From contig NZ_RHOU01000004.1 in assembly GCF_003946645.1 (NCBI RefSeq), positions 112,158 to 176,157 on the forward strand: a stretch of 64,000 bases of DNA. Reading direction: 5' to 3'. This document shows positions 26,747 through 35,457 of this stretch, in pieces. The number at the start of each line of letters is the position of its first letter. Position 1 is the stretch's first letter. The stretch comes from Lapidilactobacillus wuchangensis (GTDB lineage: Bacteria; Bacillota; Bacilli; Lactobacillales; Lactobacillaceae). Below the pieces are notes generated by a model. That model ran no database searches. It was not told the DNA's origin and saw only the letters and a list, made by a program, of their open reading frames with translations. Made by a program: the position numbers and the translations under genes.

Positions 26747-27658
26747 ATGAGTTGGGGAGTTATTGCAACTTGGCAAATGGCTCATGATGGAGTTGTGACT
26801 GCCAGTGAAATGTTGAAAGACGGTGTGACGGCGGGGGATGCCGTCGAGCGGCTGATTCAAACGGTTGAGAATTGTCCTGATTATCAATCCGTCGGTTATG
26901 GCGGCTTGCCTAATGAGGAAGGCATTCTTGAAATGGACGCGGCTTTTATGGATGGTAATACTTTCAAAATCGGTGGTGTTGCTGGTATTCAAGACGTCAA
27001 GAATCCCATTTCGGTGGCTCGCAAATTAAGCGACGAACAGTTTAATAGTTTTCGCGTTGGTGCCGGCGCAACTAAATATGCATCACTGGCCGGCTTCACC
27101 AAGCAAAATATGTTGACGGAGAAGGCCCATGCTGATTGGACGGAGCGTGTCAAAGAAGTCGCTGCCAATAATCTGAATCCTTACGACGGCCATGATACGG
27201 TTGGCGCGGTCACTTTAGATGCGACTGGGCAAATGACGGTCGGTACCTCAACCTCGGGTTTATTTATGAAAAAGCCAGGTCGAGTTGGTGATTCGCCACT
27301 ATCTGGCTCCGGATTTTATGTGGATAGTGACATCGGCGGTGCTAGCGCCACGGGTTTGGGTGAAGATTTAATGAAAGGCTGTTTGTCTTATGAGATTGTT
27401 CGACTCATGGGGACGGGCTTGACGCCGCAGGCGGCCTGCGACCAAGCCGTTTATGATTTTGCGGCTAAACTGCGCCAACGCTATGGTAAGTGCGGTGCCA
27501 TGTCACTGATTGCCATGAACAAAAATGGCGAGTGGGGCGTGGCAACCAACGTGGAATTTACCTTCAGTGTGGCCAATGATCAGCAAGCGGAGCGTGTTTA
27601 TCTAGCTACTCCTGGTCCAGAACAGTGCACCGTGATTACACCAATGAATGAAAATTAG
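26747..27658 (+). CDS. Ntn-type isoaspartyl peptidase / asparaginase family protein
   Basis: The product has 303 residues. The N-terminal-nucleophile hydrolase pattern of glycosylasparaginase and IaaA is present: GGLPNEEGILEMDAAFMDG, the cleavage/nucleophile site HDTVGA with T151, and GDSPLSGSGFYVD before GGASATGLGEDLM. The precursor would cut itself before Thr151. The likely substrate is asparagine, isoaspartyl peptides or GlcNAc-Asn. AGAGG lies upstream of ATG 26747. It is monocistronic. Confidence 0.88.
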   Translation: MSWGVIATWQMAHDGVVTASEMLKDGVTAGDAVERLIQTVENCPDYQSVGYGGLPNEEGILEMDAAFMDGNTFKIGGVAGIQDVKNPISVARKLSDEQFNSFRVGAGATKYASLAGFTKQNMLTEKAHADWTERVKEVAANNLNPYDGHDTVGAVTLDATGQMTVGTSTSGLFMKKPGRVGDSPLSGSGFYVDSDIGGASATGLGEDLMKGCLSYEIVRLMGTGLTPQAACDQAVYDFAAKLRQRYGKCGAMSLIAMNKNGEWGVATNVEFTFSVANDQQAERVYLATPGPEQCTVITPMNEN

Positions 27659-27674
27659 ATTAATTTGGAGCAGC

Positions 27675-27705
27675 TAAAATAGTCGCTTATCGCCGGCTAT
27701 TTTTG
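27675..27705 (+). terminator. Weak terminator
   Basis: AAAATAG pairs with CTATTTT with a GC-rich loop and T run, just after the asparaginase gene. Confidence 0.55.
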
Positions 27706-27762
27706 TGATTAATTTCTGATTAAATCATTAGTTTATAGGTACACAATCAACTCGATCTCTGG

Positions 27763-27998
27763 CATAATGAGAGTGTTGCCAACCACACGTTGTGGAAAAT
27801 TTATCAACGTGGGGGAGGTGAGTTTATGTTTGACAAAATTATTGCGCCAATCATTATTGGTGTGGTTCTTGCGACGTACAATTACTGGCTAAGTAATCGG
27901 CATCGCAAGTAGTCAAGTAGGCAACATTAGCCTCACCCGTTCAATTACATAATTGCTCGCAAAAAAAGCCACCGACTACTGCAATAGTCGGTGGCTTT
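27763..27998 (+). ncRNA. Toxin mRNA (RNAI-like), Fst module 1
   Basis: TGGCATAAT (-10 at 27763-27768) could start a transcript of about 215 nt that ends in the hairpin AAAGCCACCGACTA/TAGTCGGTGGCTTT (27965-27998). This matches the size and layout of RNAI in par/Fst loci. GGTGAG in the Shine-Dalgarno region can pair with CTCACC in the 3' part, which may hide the start. Confidence 0.65.
27826..27912 (+). CDS. Fst-like type I toxin, copy 1
   Basis: The 28-residue product MFDKIIAPIIIGVVLATYNY... has the IxAPIxxGxxL membrane helix and a charged C-terminal tail (SNRHRK) typical of the Fst/Ldr-like family from Gram-positive par loci. GGGGGAGGTGAG precedes ATG 27826. Fst peptides act on the membrane when their antisense RNA is lost. 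A second module with a different sequence follows 376 bases on. Confidence 0.85.
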   Translation: MFDKIIAPIIIGVVLATYNYWLSNRHRK

Positions 27999-28058
27999 GG
28001 TGGTCTATGTTCGACAAAATTATACTTACAATATAACATTAGTAGCTAAATAAAGCAA
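27961..28058 (-). ncRNA. Antitoxin RNA (RNAII-like), Fst module 1
   Basis: On the minus strand, TTGCTT (28053-28058) and TATATT (28030-28035) are separated by 17 bases. Transcription from about 28023 would end at the T run of the shared hairpin, near 27961. That gives about 63 nt, close to the known RNAII length of about 65 nt. The RNA overlaps the 3' end of the toxin mRNA. Confidence 0.7.
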
Positions 28059-28138
28059 TCTTGTTCAATCGACCAATTAGGATATTAGCGATTCTTAGAC
28101 ATTCTTCATTTGGACTATCATATTTGTGAACCATCTGG

Positions 28139-28374
28139 CATAATGAATGTGTTGCCAACCACATGTTGTGAAAAAATTATCAGCGTGGGGGAGGTGAGTT
28201 TATGCTCGATGAGATTATTGCGCCAATAATTGTTGGTGTGATTCTGGCTTTGTTTAATTATTGGCTAAATAATAAACAGCATAAATAGTCAGTTTGGCAA
28301 CAATTAGCCTCACTCGTTCAATTACATATTGTTCGCAAAAAAAGCCCCAGACTACTGAGAATAGTCTGGGGCTT
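28139..28374 (+). ncRNA. Toxin mRNA (RNAI-like), Fst module 2
   Basis: The -10 is TGGCATAAT (28139-28144) and the terminator hairpin is AAGCCCCAGACTA/TAGTCTGGGGCTT (28342-28374). The stem differs from module 1 in both arms, keeping pairing. Confidence 0.65.
28202..28288 (+). CDS. Fst-like type I toxin, copy 2
   Basis: The 28-residue product MLDEIIAPIIVGVILALFNY... ends in NNKQHK. It differs from copy 1 at about a third of positions but keeps the APIIxGxxL core and the Tyr-Trp-Leu boundary. The same GGGGGAGGTGAGTTT leader precedes it. The two modules are a tandem duplication that has since diverged, with different terminator stems, so each antitoxin may be specific to its own toxin. Confidence 0.85.
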   Translation: MLDEIIAPIIVGVILALFNYWLNNKQHK

Positions 28375-28435
28375 CGGTGATTCATGCTCAATGAGATTAT
28401 ATTCATAATATAACATCAGTACACAAATAATGCAA
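28337..28435 (-). ncRNA. Antitoxin RNA (RNAII-like), Fst module 2
   Basis: On the minus strand, TTGCAT (28430-28435) and TATATT (28407-28412) are separated by 17 bases, as in module 1. The predicted RNA is about 64 nt and ends at the T run by the shared hairpin. Confidence 0.7.
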
Positions 28436-28469
28436 ATTGTGTTAATTAAAAGATGGTCAACCCGTTTGG

Positions 28470-29102
28470 CTATACCATGCAAACCGTATAACGCTGTTGT
28501 TGATGTTGGGGATTTTCAATTTCGTCCAACATGGCAATGGCATAATCAGCCATACTGATTTCGCTCTTACCATACTTACTGATCAATAATTGTTCCTGAC
28601 CAACTTTATAGTGGCCAGTACGTGCACCGTTGACTAAGAAATCTTTGGAAGGACTTAAATAAGTCCAACGCACATTCTCAACATCGCGCAAATAATCCAA
28701 GCCCTTAGTCATGTTAGCTGCTGTTGGCTTGAAATCATCAGGAAAGTCATCCGTTTCGAATAGCCGCTTTTCCAATTTATTATCAACATACAAGCTACCA
28801 GCACCGCCGACAACTAACAAGCGAACGTTAGTGCCGTTCAGAATTTCAACTAAGTGTTTCATGGCTTCCAAGTGTAACGGCTCTTCATTAGCAGGTGCGT
28901 TGTAAGCACTGATGAGCGCATCGAAGTCTTGCACGTCTTCTGTGGTCAAGTTAAACAAATCTTTATTCAAGAAATGTAAATTTGGTTCGGTTGTTTCAGG
29001 CACGTGACGAACAATGCCCACAACTTCATGGCCGCGCCGTAATGCCTCTTCGGTCAGAAAGTGACCAACATGGCCGGTGGCACCAATAATTCCAATTTTC
29101 AT
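28470..29102 (-). CDS. NAD(P)H-binding Rossmann protein (atypical SDR, NmrA-like)
   Basis: The product has 210 residues. GIIGATGHVGHFLTEEALRRGHEV is the GxxGxxG nucleotide-binding start of NAD(P)-binding epimerase-like proteins. LLVVGGAGSLYVD and YLSPSKDF match the YwnB/NmrA-like subgroup of lactobacilli. No catalytic Tyr-x3-Lys is obvious, so the role may be redox sensing or an uncharacterised reductase. It is a single gene with its end close to the Fst module. Confidence 0.8.
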   Translation of the reverse strand: MKIGIIGATGHVGHFLTEEALRRGHEVVGIVRHVPETTEPNLHFLNKDLFNLTTEDVQDFDALISAYNAPANEEPLHLEAMKHLVEILNGTNVRLLVVGGAGSLYVDNKLEKRLFETDDFPDDFKPTAANMTKGLDYLRDVENVRWTYLSPSKDFLVNGARTGHYKVGQEQLLISKYGKSEISMADYAIAMLDEIENPQHQQQRYTVCMV

Positions 29103-29251
29103 AAGTGAAGACTCCTTATTATTTCAAATTTGGTAACGGTTTCATCCTCCTTAATCATAGGCGAAAAACTTATTTTTGACAAGTGAAAGGGCGAGAACAT
29201 TGTCGAAAATTATTGATATTAAAAGTTATTTAAAGATTGCACAAGAATTAT

Positions 29252-29530
29252 GCGACGCAAGCTCCCCATTGCCCTTCACACTCTTTTGAAATGTGTTCAG
29301 CGCAACAAATGGCTATGCCTAACTTAATTATTCGCTCGATCGGCTTTGCCGCTCAATCAAATAATTGAAGTTACGCTACGCCAAAAGACCGTTGTCCTTC
29401 ACACTCTGTTGAAACGTGTTCAGAGCAATAGCTGGCTATGGCTAATTTAAATATCTGCTCAATCGGCTAGCGCCGCTTAATCAGATATTTGAAATTACCC
29501 TACGCAAGCTACCCATTGCTCTTCACACTC
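29252..29530 (+). repeat. Tandem nested-hairpin repeat C, copies 3 and 4, with a truncated copy
   Basis: Copies 3 and 4 each begin with GTGTTCAG and end with CTTCACACTC. The copy 4 stem is GAGCAAT/ATTGCTC and its inner stem is ATATCTG/CAGATAT. The copy 3 inner stem is TTAATTATT/AATAATTGAA, and its outer stem is weaker. Bases 29252-29283 are the 3' third of a further copy. Confidence 0.85.
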
Positions 29531-29576
29531 TGTTTGTATTAGAATGTAGCTACTAATTAAATATTTGGAGGCACTT

Positions 29577-30167
29577 ATGACTTTTCCACAATTAGACTTG
29601 GCTAACGCAACTGGCAGTATGGCGACGATTAAAACTAATCATGGTGAAATTGAGATTCAATTGTTTGATGAACAAGCACCCAAAACAGTTGCTAACTTTA
29701 TTGGTTTAGCAAATAAAAATTATTATGATGGGATTATTTTCCATCGCGTTATTCCTGATTTTATGATTCAAGGTGGCGATCCAACTGGCACTGGTGCTGG
29801 TGGTGAGAGTATTTATGGCGGTGAATTTGCTGATGAATTTTCCGATGAATTGTTTAATTTGACCGGTGCTTTGTCGATGGCCAATGCTGGTCCTAATACA
29901 AACGGCAGCCAATTCTTCATTGTTTCAAATGCGAATATGCCTAAGCGGATGCTTCAGAGTATGCGCGATGCTCAGTATCCCGATGAAATTATCGCTGCTT
30001 ATAAAAACGGTGGCACGCCTTGGTTAGATCATCGCCACACGGTTTTCGGTCAAGTGATTAAGGGCATGGACGTTGTTCAAGAAATTTCCCGCGTTAGTCG
30101 TGACGGCAGTGACAAGCCTAAAGATGATGTTGTCATTGAATCAGTTACAATTACACCAGCTCAATAA
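29577..30167 (+). CDS. Cyclophilin-type peptidyl-prolyl isomerase
   Basis: The product has 196 residues with the cyclophilin core: [30 protein letters not shown], the active-site Arg in FHRV, and the later [20 protein letters not shown] and HTVFGQV. It has no signal peptide, so it acts in the cytoplasm on proline bonds. An insert of about 20 residues near [18 protein letters not shown] is longer than in minimal cyclophilins. ATG 29577 follows GGAGG; TTG 29565 lies before it and is rejected. Confidence 0.92.
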   Translation: MTFPQLDLANATGSMATIKTNHGEIEIQLFDEQAPKTVANFIGLANKNYYDGIIFHRVIPDFMIQGGDPTGTGAGGESIYGGEFADEFSDELFNLTGALSMANAGPNTNGSQFFIVSNANMPKRMLQSMRDAQYPDEIIAAYKNGGTPWLDHRHTVFGQVIKGMDVVQEISRVSRDGSDKPKDDVVIESVTITPAQ

Positions 30168-30176
30168 TAGCGCTTT

Positions 30177-30218
30177 GAAAAAATAGCCACCCATAATCAG
30201 GGCTGGTTATTTTTTTAT
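30177..30218 (+). terminator. Terminator after cyclophilin gene
   Basis: AAAAATAGCCACCC pairs with GGGCTGGTTATTTTT, and a T run follows. Confidence 0.85.
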
Positions 30219-30233
30219 CAAAGAATTTATGCT

Positions 30234-30330
30234 AGTTTGAACCAGTTTTGGGCAGAATAGCAGACAACTCGGCGGCCTTCACTGCGTTTTGAGCTAGGTT
30301 AGTCCACTTTAGTTTTGATTGATATCAAGG
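30234..30330 (+). repeat. Internally deleted repeat B fragment
   Basis: The left flank of repeat B (CCAGTTTTGGGCAGAATAGC, GACAACTC) is joined directly to the right flank (GGCGGCC...CACTGCGTTTTGAG). The hairpin core is absent. The join lies at a GACAACyC sequence present on both sides of the core in complete copies. Confidence 0.7.
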
Positions 30331-30377
30331 TCGAGTTGATGAAATGCGGATAGTGCCATGTTTTCCTCAATTAGAAA

Positions 30378-30691
30378 GGTGGTTGCTGGGCGATTTTATT
30401 GGCATGGAACGCTGTGGCCGTCGATTTGAACCTGAACGAGTTTTGGGCAAAATAGTGGACAACTTCATTGCGGCCGGCGGGTTGTGGAACGTTGCCGACA
30501 TCGATTTAAGCTTTTGCAATGCAAAATCTTAAATACGAGTCTTCTTCTAACCGCTAAAAGCGGCAAGAAGAATTTGGCGACTGACAACCCGGCGGCCTCC
30601 ACTACGTTTTAAACTAATTTAGCTCACTCTAGATTTTGTCGATATCAAGTCAAAACTAGTAAAGTTAGATGCCAATCGCCCAGCGACCACC
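30378..30691 (+). repeat. Nested-hairpin repeat B, copy 1
   Basis: The outer arms are GGTGGTTGCTGGGCGATT (30378-30395) and AATCGCCCAGCGACCACC (30674-30691). The inner stem is TTCTTCT-A-ACCGCT against AGCGGC-A-AGAAGAA, and the second stem is ATTTAAG/CTTAAAT. Confidence 0.85.
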
Positions 30692-30871
30692 TGTACTAAC
30701 TAACAGAATTAATCACCACTAATTGGAAAATCAGATTGAGATAAAATACTAAGCCAGTTTGACAACTTTTTACTTTCGTACTTGAGTCGCGTTAAATCAT
30801 GTCTAGATAAGGTAGCTAATTATTCTGTGCAGGGCTATACTTAGTTTTATTAATATCAAGGAGGTTCCCGT

Positions 30872-31330
30872 ATGCATCTACCAGAACCGGCATTATTCTT
30901 AAACTTAGTCATGATTGAATCTGGTGATCAAGTTCTCGTGGAGAATCGGCGCAAGAAAGATTGGCCCGGCATTACCTTCCCTGGCGGACATGTGGAGCCT
31001 GGTGAATCATTCGTGGATTCAGCTATTCGCGAGATTAAAGAGGAAACTGGCCTAACGATTCGCAACTTGCAATCAGTCGGCTTATGTCAGTATCCTGACA
31101 AAACAGTTGAGGGTGCACCGTTTCGCCGCGTGATCTATTTCTATCGCACGTCTGATTTTAGTGGTGAGATTCACTCTGGACGTGAGGGCGAAATTTTCTG
31201 GATGAAGAAGTCTGAATTTGCCAAACTTAAATTGGCCGGTGCCTTAACAGATTTCATGAAGATTTTTAATGATCCGAAACTGTCCGAAGTCATTTACTAT
31301 GACGAAGAAAGTCCGGCTGATTTTAATTAA
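30872..31330 (+). CDS. Nudix hydrolase, MutT-like
   Basis: The product has 152 residues. The Nudix box GGHVEPGESFVDSAIREIKEETGL is complete, with the REIKEE acid cluster that binds the metal. WPGITFPGG just before it is typical of 8-oxo-dGTP diphosphatases of lactic acid bacteria, so cleaning of the nucleotide pool is likely. GGAGG precedes ATG 30872. Confidence 0.88.
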   Translation: MHLPEPALFLNLVMIESGDQVLVENRRKKDWPGITFPGGHVEPGESFVDSAIREIKEETGLTIRNLQSVGLCQYPDKTVEGAPFRRVIYFYRTSDFSGEIHSGREGEIFWMKKSEFAKLKLAGALTDFMKIFNDPKLSEVIYYDEESPADFN

Positions 31331-31336
31331 TGGTTC

Positions 31337-31383
31337 AAAAAAAGCACTGACAACTTAGAAATGAATTGTCGGTGCCTTTTTTT
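31337..31383. terminator. Bidirectional terminator
   Basis: AAAAAAGCACTGACAA pairs with TTGTCGGTGCCTTTTTT (with a G-T pair) between converging genes. Confidence 0.85.
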
Positions 31384-31390
31384 AAGTCGC

Positions 31391-32131
31391 TTATGCTTTG
31401 CGAGCAATAAACGTGATGATTTCTGAAGCGTGTTTGCCGTAGCCAATCTCATGGCTGATTTCCGAAAATCCGGCGGCTTGCAGCAACATTTCAAATTCAT
31501 TTAAACCGTACCAATACATGATAAAGTGCGAAAGCTCTGTGGCGGTGACTGCGCCGTTGGTGATCAATTCATACTTACTCAAGGTTGATGTTTTCTGATT
31601 AAACCAGTCAATTTTTTCATGATAGTTGGTCATCATGATGCCTTGATGATCATCCAGCGGGAAAGTTGCTTGATCAGTTGTACCTTCATGGAAATCACTG
31701 GGCATTTCGAGATCAACAATTAATTGCCCACCTGGCGTTAATTGTTGGTAAAAAGCTGCTAAAACTGCCGCAATTTTTGCTTTAGGGAGCAGGCAAAAAC
31801 TACCAGTTGGCATGACGATGGCTTGATAATGTTCAGGTAGATTTAACTTGGTCAGATCTTGCTCGAATAAATCAGCACTTAACTGATGGGCCTGTAGATT
31901 CTGCCGACATTGCGCCAGCATTTCCGCAGATATATCAACACCATCAACCGTTAAGCCAGCCCCCAGTAGCGGAATTAATAACCGTCCAGTACCAACGCCG
32001 GCTTCAAGAATGCGGCCAGAAGTGCCTTGTAGTTTTTCTAAATAATATTCTAAATCGCCATCGATGGAAGTACCGGCTGGTTTAGTGAATTCATAAAGCA
32101 TTGTACTTAATTTGCCATATTCGGTAAACAT
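31391..32131 (-). CDS. Class I SAM-dependent methyltransferase
   Basis: The product has 246 residues. Motif I (RILEAGVGTGRLLIPLL) and the acidic end of strand 2 (VDGVDISAEML) are clear, followed by PGGQLIVDLEMPSD. These are signs of a Rossmann methyltransferase of the methyltransferase-11/25 type. The substrate is not evident. GGAGG is eight bases from ATG 32131. Confidence 0.85.
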   Translation of the reverse strand: MFTEYGKLSTMLYEFTKPAGTSIDGDLEYYLEKLQGTSGRILEAGVGTGRLLIPLLGAGLTVDGVDISAEMLAQCRQNLQAHQLSADLFEQDLTKLNLPEHYQAIVMPTGSFCLLPKAKIAAVLAAFYQQLTPGGQLIVDLEMPSDFHEGTTDQATFPLDDHQGIMMTNYHEKIDWFNQKTSTLSKYELITNGAVTATELSHFIMYWYGLNEFEMLLQAAGFSEISHEIGYGKHASEIITFIARKA

Positions 32132-32274
32132 GGACTTACCTCCGAAAATATTATTAAGTATTTGCGGCTAGTGTGTTATTGTCGCGCAACAGTTCGTTAT
32201 TACGACAGTGTTTTACAAACATAGCTTATTGAAACAGGACTGATGTTTTCGAGTTAAAAATTTTAAAATGGGGC

Positions 32275-32991
32275 CTAATCAACAAGATCCTTGTAAAAAG
32301 CGGCGTAGGTGGCGTTTTGATAAGGAATCAACCAGAGAAAACCAATCCCCAAGGTCAGGCAAGCAAGAATATCCCAACCAATGAAACTTAATTGGAGGAC
32401 GAACAAGCGCCACTTATTGCCAACCATTAATTGGCGACTTTTCGTAATACAATCAAGGTAACTGATGCTTTGATCAGAATCACTGTCAGCCAAATCCTTG
32501 AAGACGAAATTGGCCTGAGAATAAGCGTAGTTTTTAACGATTCCAGGAATAATCAACAATAGGGTCCAGAGGAAGGTGAAAATCCGTAACAATAAAGTTG
32601 TGGCGAACACGCCGATAAAATATTTTTTAGTGAAAACTGCAAAAGCACCCTTGATCGAACTTTCGGGCACTTGTTTCGTCCGCAACCAATTCAAGCTGGT
32701 ATACATAATCCCTGTGGTCACTAAGGACGCAATAAAGCCGCCGAAAACACTACTATTAGAAGTTGATTGATTCGTATTAATATCGCGAATATTGCTAATT
32801 TCGAAATTATTGAAGCTGTCTCTAAGAAAATAGAAATAACCTTTGCCAGCCATGACGCCAATCATGATTAAAACAATAATACCTAACAACACTGGCACCA
32901 AATTCAGCTTGATTGCTTCCAACCAGTTACCGCGAAAGGCATCTTTCACTTCACGTTTTAATTCGCCCCGAGTTTTGTGTTTTTTTATCAT
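32275..32991 (-). CDS. DUF975 family membrane protein, copy 2
   Basis: The product has 238 residues and about six helices. It starts KTRGELKREVKDAFRGNWLEAIKLNLVPV and contains LLIIPGIVKNYAYSQANFV and SRQLMVGNKWRLFVLQLSFIGWDILA, as in DUF975 proteins. No function is known. A close paralogue lies 221 bases upstream on the same strand, separated by a terminator, so the two are separate units. Confidence 0.88.
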   Translation of the reverse strand: MIKKHKTRGELKREVKDAFRGNWLEAIKLNLVPVLLGIIVLIMIGVMAGKGYFYFLRDSFNNFEISNIRDINTNQSTSNSSVFGGFIASLVTTGIMYTSLNWLRTKQVPESSIKGAFAVFTKKYFIGVFATTLLLRIFTFLWTLLLIIPGIVKNYAYSQANFVFKDLADSDSDQSISYLDCITKSRQLMVGNKWRLFVLQLSFIGWDILACLTLGIGFLWLIPYQNATYAAFYKDLVD

Positions 32992-33127
32992 AAAAATCCC
33001 CCATTTACATTGTATTTAGCCCAAACACTCGTCTTTGTTTATATCATAGGAAAAAAGTGAATACAATAGTTGCTGCTAATTTAAAACGACATTTAAACTT
33101 ATCGGTCAAAAATCAGTCACAGTAATG

Positions 33128-33169
33128 AAAAAAAGCCACTGCCAGTTTTTAGCTAGCAATGGCTTTTTT
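33128..33169 (-). terminator. Terminator between DUF975 paralogues
   Basis: AAAAAAGCCACTGC pairs with GCAATGGCTTTTTT. It lies 3' of copy 1, on the minus strand. Confidence 0.85.
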
Positions 33170-33212
33170 CAATTGTCATCAAGGTCTATTAAATCAACGC
33201 AGCGAACAATCA

Positions 33213-33938
33213 TTAGTCAACTAAATCTTTATAAAAAGCGGCATAAGTAGCGTTTTTATAAGGTGTTAGCCAAAGATTGCCGATACCAAAGGTCAGACTG
33301 GCTAAAATATCCCAGCCAATAAAGCTAAGTTGCAAGACGAACAGGCGCCATTTATGACCGACCATTAATTGCCGACTTTTCGTAATGCAGTCGAAGTAAC
33401 TGACGTTGGTGTTGTTATCATTATCGGCCGCGTCTTTGAAAATATAGAGTGCCTGTGAATAGGCATACTGTTTAATAATCCCGGGAATAATAAATAATAA
33501 TGTCCAAAGGAAAGTAAAAATTCTAACTAAAATGTAAGTCAATAAAGTACCTACGAAATATTTTCCAGAGAAAACAGCAAAGGCATTTTTCAGCGCACCA
33601 TCAGGTTTTTGCTGAGTTCTTAACCAATTTAATGACGTAAACAGAATCCCAGTGCTAATTAAAACCATGATAATGCCGCCGATAGCACTGCTGAAAAAGC
33701 TGCCAATCACCGTGAAGACTGAACTAGTGGCAAATAAAATATCAGCTGCCGACAAATCTGTGGTGGCCATCGACATGGAAATGATGCCCATGATGCCCAC
33801 AATTATCAGGACAAATGCCGCCAAGATCGAAATAATGACCGGCACCAAATTCAACTTAATCGCCATCCCCCAATTACCGCGATAAAGATCCTTAACCTCA
33901 CGTTTTAACTCCGCCCGAGTTTTATATTGCTGCTTCAT
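33213..33938 (-). CDS. DUF975 family membrane protein, copy 1
   Basis: The product has 241 residues, clearly related to the downstream copy through the N-terminal KTRAELKREVKDLYRGNWGMAIKLN and the C-terminal block SRQLMVGHKWRLFVLQLSFIGWDILA...YKNATYAAFYKDLVD. The loop between the first helices differs most. It is an integral membrane protein of unknown function. The pair arose by tandem duplication. Confidence 0.88.
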   Translation of the reverse strand: MKQQYKTRAELKREVKDLYRGNWGMAIKLNLVPVIISILAAFVLIIVGIMGIISMSMATTDLSAADILFATSSVFTVIGSFFSSAIGGIIMVLISTGILFTSLNWLRTQQKPDGALKNAFAVFSGKYFVGTLLTYILVRIFTFLWTLLFIIPGIIKQYAYSQALYIFKDAADNDNNTNVSYFDCITKSRQLMVGHKWRLFVLQLSFIGWDILASLTFGIGNLWLTPYKNATYAAFYKDLVD

Positions 33939-34130
33939 AACTTAACCCATCCCCAAATATATTTTTGTGCAAAAGCCTATTAATTTATAACATAGTGATG
34001 AATTAAATACAATGTGACTAATGAATCCATAATCAAGAAACGAGAGAGGTAACATTTTTGAATGAGTGTGCACAAGTGTTTCTAAAAATGGTATTCTTAG
34101 AGATAACTAATGAGTGATGGAGGGTTCGCG

Positions 34131-34664
34131 ATGAGCTTAATCTATATTAAACAGGCGCGACAGGCAGATTTGCCAATGATTATGCCGATTATTAATCAGG
34201 CTAAAGCGCAATTGAAAGCTGATGGTAGTCCTCAGTGGCAAGATGGTTACCCCGATGAAGCGGCGCTCACCCAAGATATTTCAGCGCAACAATGCTGGTT
34301 ATTAATGGTCGGCAATGAAGTTGCGGGCACTGCGACCATGATTGTTGGCAATGATGCCAATTATGCAGAAATTGAAAATGGCGCTTGGCAAAATGTCACC
34401 GATTCATATGCAACGATTCATCGAATTGCCATTGGCGGCCAATTTGGTGGTCAACATTTGAGCCATTATTTCTTTTCCGATTTAATCAGCCAGGCTTATG
34501 CACAAGGCGTTCGCAATTTTCGAATTGATACTCACGAACTTAACAAACGCATGCAAGCCGTGGTCACAAGTTTCGGCTATCAATACCGGGGCAAAATCTA
34601 TGTAGATGAGCCTGCTGAAAATCATGAAGATAATGCAAGACGAGCTTATGAATTGAATTTGTAA
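34131..34664 (+). CDS. GNAT family N-acetyltransferase
   Basis: The product has 177 residues. The acetyl-CoA-binding region reads TIHRIAIGGQFGGQHLSHYFFSDLI, a Q/R-x2-G-x-G/A-like turn, followed by FRIDTHELNKRMQAVVTSFGYQYRG, which matches GNAT motif B. The acceptor is unknown. ATG 34131 follows GGAGGG; the earlier ATG at 34110 is not supported. Confidence 0.85.
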   Translation: MSLIYIKQARQADLPMIMPIINQAKAQLKADGSPQWQDGYPDEAALTQDISAQQCWLLMVGNEVAGTATMIVGNDANYAEIENGAWQNVTDSYATIHRIAIGGQFGGQHLSHYFFSDLISQAYAQGVRNFRIDTHELNKRMQAVVTSFGYQYRGKIYVDEPAENHEDNARRAYELNL

Positions 34665-34673
34665 GGTCACAAA

Positions 34674-34731
34674 TAAAAATAGTTCCTTGACTGATTTCGA
34701 AATGAAAAGGTCAACGAACTATTTTTTATTT
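34674..34731. terminator. Bidirectional terminator
   Basis: AAAATAGTTC...TTGAC pairs with GGTCAA...GAACTATTTT. It lies between converging genes. Confidence 0.8.
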
Positions 34732-34764
34732 AGTAATTTTAGCTGATGCTTTGGTTTAACTCAA

Positions 34765-35457
34765 TTAGAAAGTAATTACCCCACTTTGGAAAATGTAGGG
34801 ACTATCGACAGTGGTATTAATACCACTGGTGGTAAAACTTGTTAATAAGCTTTTTTCATCAAGGCGCTGGCTAGATTCAAGAATTGTTTGACTGAATATC
34901 CTGGCATCATAAAAATTACCGTCAATCGCATAATGCAATTGATTAGGGTCGGTTAATTCAATCAAGAGATGGCCACTAAAATCTTTTTTAACTGAACTTT
35001 CTTTCGTTAAGAAATTGACGCTGGTAATCTGTTTAATCGCTCGGAAATTGCCACTTTCACTGGTGATACAGTGCAAAAGAATAGTGGCTTGATAATTGGG
35101 CATAATTTGAATTGTTGATTTAAGCTCGCGATGATGACCGGTTGCTGGAAGCGTTGATGGGGTTAATTCTGGTGCAGTATTAGTATCCGAACTTTCTGAA
35201 GCAACTGTACTTTCAATTGCTGTTGCCTCAGCATTTTCATCATCTTGCGTCTCCAAATAAACCACCGTCAAATTATCATCGCGAACCTCACTAACCTTAG
35301 GCGGCTGTTCTGCTGGTAAGTCCGGATAAATAATGGTCACGTGATCATCGGTGATTTCTTGTGCAGCCGACGCTACTTCAATTGTCGGTGCTGTGACTGC
35401 AACCAGTAGCAATAATCCGCTTAGACTACCTAGTGCTAATTTTAAAGTTCGCTGCAT
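34765..35457 (-). CDS. Secreted protein of unknown function
   Basis: The product has 230 residues. A signal peptide ends near VASAAQ. An acidic segment (about 30-105) follows, then STLPATGHHRELK, then a C-terminal domain of about 110 residues. LPATG looks like a sortase motif, but it lies mid-protein with no hydrophobic stretch or basic tail after it, so wall sorting is not expected. The start at 35457 has AAAGGAG upstream; the GTG at 35490 is not supported. Confidence 0.7.
   Translation of the reverse strand: MQRTLKLALGSLSGLLLLVAVTAPTIEVASAAQEITDDHVTIIYPDLPAEQPPKVSEVRDDNLTVVYLETQDDENAEATAIESTVASESSDTNTAPELTPSTLPATGHHRELKSTIQIMPNYQATILLHCITSESGNFRAIKQITSVNFLTKESSVKKDFSGHLLIELTDPNQLHYAIDGNFYDARIFSQTILESSQRLDEKSLLTSFTTSGINTTVDSPYIFQSGVITF

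Noticed and set aside
25275..29530. Spaced similar units resembling a CRISPR array
   Set aside because: Units are about 120 bases, only two per cluster, palindromic and variable; there are no short identical repeats with unique spacers and no cas genes.
30344..30532. Possible 62-codon ORF in the 30 kb gap
   Set aside because: It lies entirely inside repeat B, reads across its hairpin arms, and has no ribosome binding site.
35120..35150. LPATG as a sortase sorting signal
   Set aside because: There is no hydrophobic helix or basic tail after it; the motif lies in mid-protein.
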